Below the pieces are notes generated by a model that saw only the letters and a program-made list of their open reading frames with translations, did no database searches and was not told the origin of the DNA. From DAOUJH01 sp965116555 (GTDB lineage Bacteria; Chloroflexota; Dehalococcoidia; Lucifugimonadales; QGNO01): a DNA stretch of 64,000 nt. Each line of letters begins with the position of its first letter. Within the stretch, counting starts at the first letter, position 1. A program made the position numbers and the translations under genes. Shown here piece by piece: positions 33,630-40,521 of the stretch. The stretch spans positions 2,232,001 to 2,296,000 of the forward strand of contig OZ220698.1 in NCBI GenBank assembly GCA_965116555.1. The letters are read 5' to 3'.

Positions 33630-33728
33630 CGTCGCTCCCGTGCAGGCTTGTTCCCAGTGGAGACGGGAACGGGAGCCCACTCCCCTCTCGTCATTGCCAG
33701 GAACCGGAGCAATCCGGTGGCGAGGCGG
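33630..33728. repeat. two dispersed repeat relics
   Basis: The first (33630-33680, CGTCGCTCCCGTGCAGG with GAACGGGAGCCCAC) is a variant of the family A hairpin. The second (33689-33728, CGTCATTGCCAGGAACCGGA and CAATCCGGTGGCGAGG) is a relative of the CATTGC/GCAATC repeat. They lie between the ureohydrolase and the ABC exporter and contain no gene. Confidence 0.6.
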
Positions 33729-33771
33729 GCGGGCATAGCCCCCTCCCACAACCCTCCACCCCCAGCGGGTG

Positions 33772-33777
33772 TATAAT
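33772..33777 (+). promoter_or_regulatory. candidate -10 box of the ABC exporter
   Basis: A perfect TATAAT lies 55 bp before the ATP-binding protein start, in a GC-rich setting where chance matches are rarer. No clear -35 hexamer is found 17 bp upstream, so this is a weak call. Confidence 0.35.
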
Positions 33778-33832
33778 AGTAATTGTGCCTTCCAGTCTTT
33801 GAAACGCGGCGACTGAGAACGTAGGAGCGTAT

Positions 33833-34738
33833 ATGGACCCCGTCATCCAGCTTCAGAAGCTCACCAAGTACTACGGTGAGCAGAGAGGCGTCATCGATCT
33901 CGATCTTGAGGTCATGCCCGGCGGCGTTTTCGGCTATCTCGGCCCCAACGGCGCAGGCAAGACCACCACCATCCGCCTCCTCCTAGACCTCATCCGACCC
34001 ACCGGCGGCGCGGCCAGGGTGTTCGGCCTGGACGCTCAGGCCGCCTCCCTGGAGGTGCGACGTCGCATTGGCTATCTCCCCTCCGACCCTGCTCTCTACG
34101 CCAATCTCACCGGCGAGCAGTTTCTCCTCTACGCCGCCAACCTAAAGGGCGGCCTCCCCTGGTCCAATATCAAGCGCATGGCCGACAGGCTGGAGTGCGA
34201 CCTTTCCCGCAACATTCGCACTCTGTCCCACGGCAACAGGCAGAAAATAGCCGTCATTCGCGCCTTCATGCACCAGCCGGAACTTCTCATTCTGGACGAA
34301 CCAACCTCCGGCCTTGACCCCCTCATGCAGCAGGAGTTCGAAAGCATGGTCAGGGAGGCGAAGGCCGATGGAAGGACCGTCTTCCTCTCCTCCCACATAA
34401 TTCCCGAGGTGGAGGAGCTCTGCGATAGGGTCGCCATCATCCGGGATGGCAGCCTGGTTGCGGTGGAAGACGTCGCCACCTTCAAGGCGCGCAGCATGCG
34501 CCGCCTGGAGCTCCGCTTCGGCGAGCCCCTGCCCGAAAACGCCTTCCAAGGCGTCGACGGCGTGCGAAACGTAGCCGTAGAGGGCAGCACCCTGAAGTGC
34601 GAGGTGGTGGGCTCCCTCGACCAGTTCATCAAGACGGCCGCCCGCTATGAAGTGGTCGACATGACCGTCCACGAACCCAGCCTGGAGGAGGTTTTCCTGG
34701 CGTTCTACGGAGAGGAGGAATCGGATGCTTCTGCGTAA
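33833..34738 (+). CDS. ABC transporter ATP-binding protein (ABC-2 exporter)
   Basis: The 301-aa ATPase has Walker A GPNGAGKTTT, Q-loop region YLPSDPALYANLT, a degenerate signature (LSHGNRQKIAVIRAF), Walker B LLILDEPTSGLDP and H-loop SSHI. The C-terminal 80 residues (MRRLELRFGEPLPENAF through MTVHEPSLEEVFLAFYG) form the regulatory tail common in ABC-2 exporters such as CcmA/NatA. It overlaps the permease gene by 14 bp. Together they form a minimal exporter; the cargo is unknown (drug, lipid or peptide). Confidence 0.93.
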   Translation: MDPVIQLQKLTKYYGEQRGVIDLDLEVMPGGVFGYLGPNGAGKTTTIRLLLDLIRPTGGAARVFGLDAQAASLEVRRRIGYLPSDPALYANLTGEQFLLYAANLKGGLPWSNIKRMADRLECDLSRNIRTLSHGNRQKIAVIRAFMHQPELLILDEPTSGLDPLMQQEFESMVREAKADGRTVFLSSHIIPEVEELCDRVAIIRDGSLVAVEDVATFKARSMRRLELRFGEPLPENAFQGVDGVRNVAVEGSTLKCEVVGSLDQFIKTAARYEVVDMTVHEPSLEEVFLAFYGEEESDASA

Positions 34739-35531
34739 CCTCTTTGTCAAGTCTCTGCTGGATCACCGGCGCGGTTTGGCTTGGTGGGTTCTGGGGGTCG
34801 TCCTGCTCTCCGCGGCCATGACCGCCTTCTATCCCAGTATCTCCACCAACGATGCCATACAGGACTACGTCGACGCCTTCGACCCCGACCTGCTGGCCCT
34901 GTTCGGGTTCACGGAGCTGATGGACATCACCTCAGGCCCGGGCTACCTCAACGCCGAGATGTTCAGCTTCATGGTGCCCGTAGTGGTCATCATATTCGCC
35001 GTCAGCCTGGGAGCATCGGCCATAGCCGGCGAGGAGGACAAGCGCACCATGGAGATCCTCCTCTCCGAACCGGTCAGCAGGCATCGCGTGGTACTTGAAA
35101 AGTACGCCTTTCTCATCGCCGCCAACGCCGTGCTGGGCGTCGTAATCTGGCTATCCCTGGCCATCGGAGCCATCGCCGTCGGTATGGATATCAGCATGGT
35201 CAACCTTGCTGCGGCCACCCTGAGCTCTGCGCTGCTCGGCGTCACCTTCGGCTCGCTGGCCTTCGCCATCGGAGCGTTTACCGGCAACCGAGGTCTCAGC
35301 CTAGGCGTCTCCGCCGGAGCCGCGGCGGCATCCTATGTGATCAACACACTGGCCGCCATCGTAGATGTATTGGAGCCTGCCAAATGGCTCTCGCCGTTCT
35401 TCTATTACAACGGCAACGTGCCCATACTCAACGGCCTCGACCCGCTGCACGTAGGCCTATTGCTTCTGGTAATCGCCGTCCCCGCCATAGCCGGGTACCT
35501 CGCCTTCCAGCGCCGCGACCTGCGGATTTAG
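34725..35531 (+). CDS. ABC-2 type transporter permease
   Basis: The 268-aa protein has six predicted membrane helices. It starts with the amphipathic FVKSLLDHRRGLAWWVLGV typical of ABC-2 permeases and has ASAIAGEEDKRTMEILLSEPVSRHRVV, the coupling-helix region found in family members. It ends in the FQRRDLRI basic tail. It overlaps the ATP-binding protein gene by 14 bp and is its obvious partner. Confidence 0.9.
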   Translation: MLLRNLFVKSLLDHRRGLAWWVLGVVLLSAAMTAFYPSISTNDAIQDYVDAFDPDLLALFGFTELMDITSGPGYLNAEMFSFMVPVVVIIFAVSLGASAIAGEEDKRTMEILLSEPVSRHRVVLEKYAFLIAANAVLGVVIWLSLAIGAIAVGMDISMVNLAAATLSSALLGVTFGSLAFAIGAFTGNRGLSLGVSAGAAAASYVINTLAAIVDVLEPAKWLSPFFYYNGNVPILNGLDPLHVGLLLLVIAVPAIAGYLAFQRRDLRI

Positions 35532-35648
35532 GGAGTAGGTCCGAGTTAGGTTAGCAGTACGTTGTGGGCGCTCATTCCACAAGTAATTGCTTGTTGGCCT
35601 GCTTGAAGATTCAAAAGAGCAACAACTAGAATTGCCACCAGAGACCCC

Positions 35649-35677
35649 TTGACATCTTACACGGAAACGGATATTCT
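35649..35677 (+). promoter_or_regulatory. sigma70-type promoter upstream of the methyltransferase
   Basis: TTGACA at 35649-35654 is separated by 17 bp from TATTCT at 35672-35677, about 50 bp before the methyltransferase ATG. The spacing is ideal and the -35 box perfect. It marks the start of the more AT-rich restriction-modification segment. Confidence 0.5.
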
Positions 35678-35728
35678 CTGCGAACAGATGGTCTATAGTT
35701 TTCTTCTTGGGCTACCCAAGCAAGCAAA

Positions 35729-37030
35729 ATGAGGGAGGCAAAAGTGGTCGTTGGACAAGAGGTACAGAGTCCCAAAGAGAATGAGCGCTTCGCCAGTCTG
35801 CTTGTTGAGGATTCGTCTTGGGACTATCGTGGAGAAAACACCAAGTCTTATACACATGGGCTGCATAGCTATCCGGCTATGATGATTCCCCAGGTGGCTG
35901 GTCGACTCATAGAGGAATACAGTTCAGAAGGAGATGTGCTTTTTGACCCATTTTGCGGGTCAGGCTCTGTTCAAGTTGAAGGCAGACTAAAAGGTCGACA
36001 TTCTTGGGGAATTGACCTTAACCCACTAGCAGTTCTTATTGCTAGAGTTAAGGTTACGCCAGTCGAACCAACTCTTCTGTACTGGACCCTTACCCGTATT
36101 TGGGAACATGCTGCTTGTATTCCGGATGATGCCGCTACGCCACCTAGCGACTTCCCAAATCTGAGCTTTTGGTTCAAAGAGAAGGTTATTATTGACCTGT
36201 CCAAGATCAAGGAAACCCTTGACCTGATTAGGGACCAAACTATTCGAGAGTTCTTCCAAGTAGCCTATAGCGAAATAGTAAGGCTTAGTTCCAACTCTCG
36301 CAGCTATGAGTACAAGCTACATAGGTATCCACCTGAAAAGCTAGACAAGCACAATCCCCACGTCTTTGGTTTGTTCCAAGAGCAAAGTCTTAAAAACATA
36401 CAGGGCATGGAAGATTTCTATAGTGACGTGAAACGCGAGACGTGGGCTAAGCCTCTGCTCGGCAATACCATGCTCCCAATAATGGAAATACCCAAAGAAT
36501 CTGTCGACATCGTAGTGTCCTCTCCTCCATACGGAGACAGTAGAACGACAGTAGCCTACGGTCAGTTTTCTAGGTTAGCAACGCGCTGGCTAGGAATGGA
36601 AGAAATGGGAGACCTAGATAGCCTCCTGTTAGGCGGTAAGAGGGGAAACACTTTAGAATCCGGTCTAGGGTCTCACGGACTGGAAGAAGTAATTGAACTG
36701 ATCAGCGCCCAGGATAAAGAACGAGCCCGAGAAGTGTTGGCCTTCTATAAAGATTTTGATAGCTGCCTCGGCCAAATAACTACCTATTTGAAGCCAGACG
36801 CCTATGTATGCTTCGTGGTAGGAAATCGTAAAGTAAAGGGTGTGCGAATACCTACGGACTTCATCACGATTGAGCTTGCCAAGAAATACGGTCTAGAAGC
36901 CGTGAATGTCATGGTTAGGAACATCCCCTCAAAGCGAATGCCGCTACGCAATAGCCCAACTAATGTCGTGGGTGTGTTGGACGACACCATGCATCGTGAA
37001 ACTATTTTAGTATTCAGAAAGACTGGTTGA
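35729..37030 (+). CDS. type II DNA methyltransferase, probable cytosine-N4
   Basis: The 433-aa protein has the SAM-binding motif I DPFCGSGS (residues 73-80), preceded by YTHGLHSYPA, a lead-in typical of m4C enzymes. GIDLNPLAVLIAR follows, and the catalytic motif IV is SPPYGD near residue 265. SPPY usually marks cytosine-N4 methylation; a few adenine enzymes also use it. About 185 residues between the motifs probably form the recognition domain. The gene is less GC-rich than its neighbours, suggesting transfer. It ends 2 bp before the restriction gene's ATG, so the two form one operon. Confidence 0.85.
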   Translation: MREAKVVVGQEVQSPKENERFASLLVEDSSWDYRGENTKSYTHGLHSYPAMMIPQVAGRLIEEYSSEGDVLFDPFCGSGSVQVEGRLKGRHSWGIDLNPLAVLIARVKVTPVEPTLLYWTLTRIWEHAACIPDDAATPPSDFPNLSFWFKEKVIIDLSKIKETLDLIRDQTIREFFQVAYSEIVRLSSNSRSYEYKLHRYPPEKLDKHNPHVFGLFQEQSLKNIQGMEDFYSDVKRETWAKPLLGNTMLPIMEIPKESVDIVVSSPPYGDSRTTVAYGQFSRLATRWLGMEEMGDLDSLLLGGKRGNTLESGLGSHGLEEVIELISAQDKERAREVLAFYKDFDSCLGQITTYLKPDAYVCFVVGNRKVKGVRIPTDFITIELAKKYGLEAVNVMVRNIPSKRMPLRNSPTNVVGVLDDTMHRETILVFRKTG

Positions 37031-37032
37031 TT

Positions 37033-37812
37033 ATGCCCCCCAGTAAGTTCGCTAACGCACGCAAGAGCATAATGGCTACACCGAAGCAGTTAGCAGAGGC
37101 TGCAAGGAATGCACTCCCTAAAGAGATCGGCATCGCTAACATCTACCAACCGGACGTATTGAAAGCCAACTTTGACTTGGCTATCTCATCTCTACTGGAT
37201 ATAGAGTACAGAATCTACCTGCAAAAGGAAGAGCAAGCCAATAAACAGTTAATCAAGGATTCCCTCATTGAGGACGCTACAGCATCTAACCCTACATCTC
37301 CTCAACAGGTCGTTGACTTCGTAGCTGGCAATTTCGGCCTTTTTAACGAGTTCTTTTCATCATTAGCACAAAGCAGGAAATCACGGGCTGGGCTATCTTT
37401 TGAAGATCATGTGCGTTTCTTGTTCAGGCTGTTGAACTACCCATTTGACGAACAGAAGGTCATAAACGGCAGACCTGACTTTCTGCTACCCAATGTTGAC
37501 ATGTATACAAACAATCCTACTGACTTGATATTGTTCACTGTAAAACGCACATTGAGGGAGCGGTGGCGCCAGGTTGTACCTGAAGGTCTAAAAACTCCCT
37601 ACTATTTTCTAGCAACCATTGATGAAAAGTTATCTTCGGCTGCTCTCAACGAGATGAGGGGGCACCGCATCATTCTAGTGATGCCTTCTGAAAACAAGGC
37701 CAACAAGACTGATTATACCAATGCGCAGAATGTGGTTAGCTTCAGCACATTCTTCCAGAATTATGTTGACCCAACAGCGCTACGGTGGCGACAAGCGGGA
37801 ATCAAATGGTGA
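37033..37812 (+). CDS. type II restriction endonuclease, EcoRII C-terminal-like
   Basis: The 259-aa protein starts at ATG 37033; a TTG at 37027 is an alternative. The nuclease core is visible in the C-terminal half: LSFEDHVRFLFRLLNYPF, then NGRPDFLLPNVD (the P-D acidic residue) and LILFTVKRTLRERWRQVVPE. In the last, the usual E-x-K is replaced by a T-x-K..R pattern, as in EcoRII-C/SsoII-like enzymes. It then reads YFLATIDEKLS. It should cleave the sequence protected by the upstream methyltransferase. Low GC and pairing support horizontal acquisition. It converges with hicB, and the stops overlap by 11 bp. Confidence 0.8.
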   Translation: MPPSKFANARKSIMATPKQLAEAARNALPKEIGIANIYQPDVLKANFDLAISSLLDIEYRIYLQKEEQANKQLIKDSLIEDATASNPTSPQQVVDFVAGNFGLFNEFFSSLAQSRKSRAGLSFEDHVRFLFRLLNYPFDEQKVINGRPDFLLPNVDMYTNNPTDLILFTVKRTLRERWRQVVPEGLKTPYYFLATIDEKLSSAALNEMRGHRIILVMPSENKANKTDYTNAQNVVSFSTFFQNYVDPTALRWRQAGIKW

Positions 37813-38131
37813 GAGCCTTTTGGAACAAGGGCACCTGTGATATCTCAACTTCAGCGGTTTCAATCGTAAACGGCAACCCGTCTTCTTCCCTGGACCGCAG
37901 AATCTGCTTCACCTCTTCCCCTATAACCTGGGGGTCGTCTCTCAGTTCTGAACCTAACCCTTCGACATCACGCACTTCCAGCGAAAGGCGGATAGCCTCC
38001 CGGATGTTCTGAAGCGCCTCTTCCCTGCTTTCCCCCTGGCTCACGCAACCGGGTAGAGCGGGGCAGTGGATGGAGTATCCGCCCGCCTTTTCCGGCTCCA
38101 GTATCACGGTGAACTTCCGCTGTTTTTCCAT
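37802..38131 (-). CDS. HicB family antitoxin, orphan
   Basis: The 109-aa protein has the HicB fold: FTVILEPEKAGGYSIHCPAL with PGCVSQGESREEALQNIREA and IRLSLEV. It has a C-terminal extension ending with ETAEVEISQVPLF. An ACTAGGAGCC site precedes the ATG. No hicA frame is found next to it: upstream is a short gap before the deacetylase gene, downstream is the restriction gene. It may be a degraded toxin-antitoxin pair or an orphan regulator. It sits directly beside the R-M pair, where such modules often accumulate. Confidence 0.82.
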   Translation of the reverse strand: MEKQRKFTVILEPEKAGGYSIHCPALPGCVSQGESREEALQNIREAIRLSLEVRDVEGLGSELRDDPQVIGEEVKQILRSREEDGLPFTIETAEVEISQVPLFQKALTI

Positions 38132-38241
38132 GACAGGCTCCTAGTTTGACTCTTGGCCATTATAGCACCCGTTAGCCCCCCATTTGACACCGCACCCTCC
38201 CCTGCATATCATCCCAAACAAGCCAACCAGGGGAGGGCACT

Positions 38242-39141
38242 ATGGAGCCTGACCGCTTCGACTACTCGCCTATCATAGACCGGCCCGTCATCAAATGGCC
38301 CAACGACGCCCGCGTAGCCCTCTGGGTCGCTCCCAACGTGGAGCACTACGACTACCTCCCTCCTCACAACCCGCACCAGAACGCCTGGCCCCGTACGCCG
38401 CACCCCGACGTCATGAGCTACGCCTACATGGACTACGGCAACCGCGTCGGATTCTGGCGCCTCCTGGAGCTCTTCGACAAGCACAACATCCGCTGCACGC
38501 CCGCCCTCAACGTCGCTGTCCTTGACCACTACCCCGAAATACGCGACGCCATGGTGGAGCGCGATTGGGATTTCATGTCCCACGGCGTGTACAACACCCG
38601 ATACCTCTGGGGCGCAACCGAGGAGGAGGAGCGCGACTTCTACCAGGACACCATCGATACCATCCGGCGTCACACCGGCAAGCAGCTCAAGGGCATGCTC
38701 GGTCCCGCCCTCACCAACACCGAGCGCACCCCGGACCTCATGGCCGAAGCCGGACTCATCTACCACACCGACTGGTTCCACGACGACCAGCCGTTCCCCA
38801 TGAAGGTGAAGCAGGGCAGGCTCATCACCGTGCCCTACTCCATCGAGACCAACGACGGCGCGGCCAACATGCTCGGCTTTGAGGCCGACTACCTGGCCCA
38901 GATCATCAAAGACCAGTTCGACGTGCTCTACAAGGAGGGCGCGGAGAGCGGTCGCGTTATGTGCATCGCCCTCCATCCCTACTGGAGCGGCCAGGCTCAC
39001 CGCATCCGATACCTGGACGACGCCTTCAGCTACATCTTCTCCCACGACGCCGTCTGGCAGGCCACCGCCGACCAGATCGCCGACTACTACATGGAGCGCT
39101 ACTACGACCAGGTCGTCGACTACACGGGGAGGGCGTCATGA
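38242..39141 (+). CDS. polysaccharide deacetylase/PuuE-like family protein (paralogue 1)
   Basis: The 299-aa protein has a NodB-type barrel. It starts with WPNDARVALWVAPNVEHYDY and shows MDYGNRVGFWRLLELFDKHN, WDFMSHGVYNTRYLWG and NTERTPDLMAEAGLIYHTDW. The canonical catalytic TFDDG is absent. SHGVYN replaces the metal-binding HSxxH motif, as in PuuE-like members that act on cyclic amides such as allantoin. So deacetylation of polysaccharide is doubtful, and hydrolysis of a small amide is as likely. It is followed directly, by ATGA overlap, by a homologous gene. Confidence 0.82.
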   Translation: MEPDRFDYSPIIDRPVIKWPNDARVALWVAPNVEHYDYLPPHNPHQNAWPRTPHPDVMSYAYMDYGNRVGFWRLLELFDKHNIRCTPALNVAVLDHYPEIRDAMVERDWDFMSHGVYNTRYLWGATEEEERDFYQDTIDTIRRHTGKQLKGMLGPALTNTERTPDLMAEAGLIYHTDWFHDDQPFPMKVKQGRLITVPYSIETNDGAANMLGFEADYLAQIIKDQFDVLYKEGAESGRVMCIALHPYWSGQAHRIRYLDDAFSYIFSHDAVWQATADQIADYYMERYYDQVVDYTGRAS

Positions 39142-40055
39142 CCGGGCCCGCCGCCCGCATGCCGGGCATGGACAACGAATACTACGACTTCTCCGCCATG
39201 GCGCACCGCCAGCCCTTGAGCTGGCCCGACGGCGCGCGCGTCGCTCTCTGCGTCATCGTCAACCTGGAGCACTACGAATGGGACCTCTCCAAGATCAAGA
39301 CACGGCCCCAGAGCATGCCGGGCTTCAGAGCGCCCCTTCCTTACCCCGACATGCGCAACTTCTCCCAGCGCGAATACGGCAACCGAGTCGGCGTCTTCCG
39401 CATCATGGACCTGCTCGACAGGTACGGCATCCCGGCCACCGTCGCCATGGACGCCACTGTCGCCTCCAACTACCCCTTCCTCATCGAGCAGTGCCGCCAG
39501 CGCGGCTGGGAGTTCATCGGGCACGGCCAGACCGCCACCCGGCTCATCACCAGCGAGATGACGGAGGAGGAAGAGCGCGACTACATCCAAAGCTCCCTCA
39601 CCGCATTGCGCGACGCTACAGGCAGCCGTCCCGCCGGATGGATGGGCGCCGGCTACTCCGAATCGACGCGCACCCCGCGCCTCCTGGCCGCCGAGGGCGT
39701 GCGCTACCTCTGCGACTGGCCCAACGACGACCATCCCTACCGGATGAAGGTGCCCGGCGGCGAGATGTACTCGCTGCCCGTGCTCCTTGACCTTGACGAC
39801 TTCCACATGCTCTGGACGCGCATACTGCCCGTCATGGACTACACCCGCGCCCTCCAGGACAGCTTCGACAGGCTGTACGTGGAAGGCGAAAGCAACGGCC
39901 GCCTCATGGTGCTCAACCTCCACCCCTGGCTCATCGGCCAGCCATTCCGCTCCAAGTACCTGGACCAAGCCCTCTCCCACATCGCCGGCCACCAGCGGGT
40001 CTGGAAAGCCACCGGCTCCCAGATCATCGACTGGTACGCCTCCATTAACAGCTAG
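39138..40055 (+). CDS. polysaccharide deacetylase/PuuE-like family protein (paralogue 2)
   Basis: The start is ATG 39138 behind GGGGAGGGCG, overlapping the previous stop. The 305-aa protein is clearly homologous to its neighbour: WPDGARVALCVIVNLEHYEW, REYGNRVGVFRIMDLLDRYG, WEFIGHGQTATRLITSEMTE and STRTPRLLAAEGVRYLCDW. The metal-site motif is changed again (GHGQTA). The two may form a heterodimer or act on related substrates. Its final codons (DWYASINS) are duplicated at 40483-40521. Confidence 0.82.
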   Translation: MTGPAARMPGMDNEYYDFSAMAHRQPLSWPDGARVALCVIVNLEHYEWDLSKIKTRPQSMPGFRAPLPYPDMRNFSQREYGNRVGVFRIMDLLDRYGIPATVAMDATVASNYPFLIEQCRQRGWEFIGHGQTATRLITSEMTEEEERDYIQSSLTALRDATGSRPAGWMGAGYSESTRTPRLLAAEGVRYLCDWPNDDHPYRMKVPGGEMYSLPVLLDLDDFHMLWTRILPVMDYTRALQDSFDRLYVEGESNGRLMVLNLHPWLIGQPFRSKYLDQALSHIAGHQRVWKATGSQIIDWYASINS

Positions 40056-40482
40056 TCTGCCTACACCGCTCACCATGAGTGGAAGGGTGCAGGAGGGCAG
40101 ACCGGGTGATGGTTGGCTACTTGACATAAGTAGTTTTGAAAAGTGCATTTTTGGTCGAAAAAGCGGGTATTTTGCGTGAAATGGCGGTTAACGGCGGAGT
40201 TGTGTCGTGCCTGAGAAGGGAATTGTTTTAACATTATGTAAAGAACCGCAAGGCTAAACGAGACCCATTTTGTTGAAAATATGGGAAACGAATCAGATTC
40301 CGGGGCAAAGTTGAGGGTATGGAGGCGGTCGTTTTGGCTGCCAAGAGACGCGCCATGCCGAGGTTGTAGGGGTTGTTGGGCGCTTTTCTGGGAGTCCATG
40401 GGTTAAGGGTATCGGGCGTGGAGGGGTGTGGGGAAGGGGGAGATGTCAGGGAGATGGGGGGGTGGGGAAGCGGGCGTTTGAG
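40056..40482. other. anomalous intergenic stretch without a supported gene
   Basis: This 427-bp gap begins with an AT-rich part (40120-40290). It contains a perfect hairpin CTACTTGACATAAGTAG at 40117-40133 and TTTTAACATTATG. It continues into a G-rich strand (GGGGAAGGGGGAGATG, GGGGGGGTGGGG). No ORF in it looks real. It separates the deacetylase gene from a duplicated copy of that gene's 3' end, so it looks like inserted or relic DNA. Confidence 0.5.
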
Positions 40483-40521
40483 AGCGGGCAAATAGACTGG
40501 TACGCCTCCGCTAACTGCTAG
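40483..40521 (+). pseudogene. 3' remnant of a third deacetylase paralogue
   Basis: The frame AGC GGG CAA ATA reads SGQIDWYASANC and a TAG, closely matching the end of the intact gene (GSQIIDWYASINS, TAG). GACTGGTACGCCTCC is identical at 40029-40043 and 40495-40509. It directly abuts the 3' end of the nuclease-DGQHR-HEPN gene and may mark the edge of that insertion. Confidence 0.6.

Noticed and set aside
40117..40133. CTACTT/AAGTAG hairpin considered as an attachment site or operator
   Set aside because: A single copy with no partner site; too weak to list on its own.
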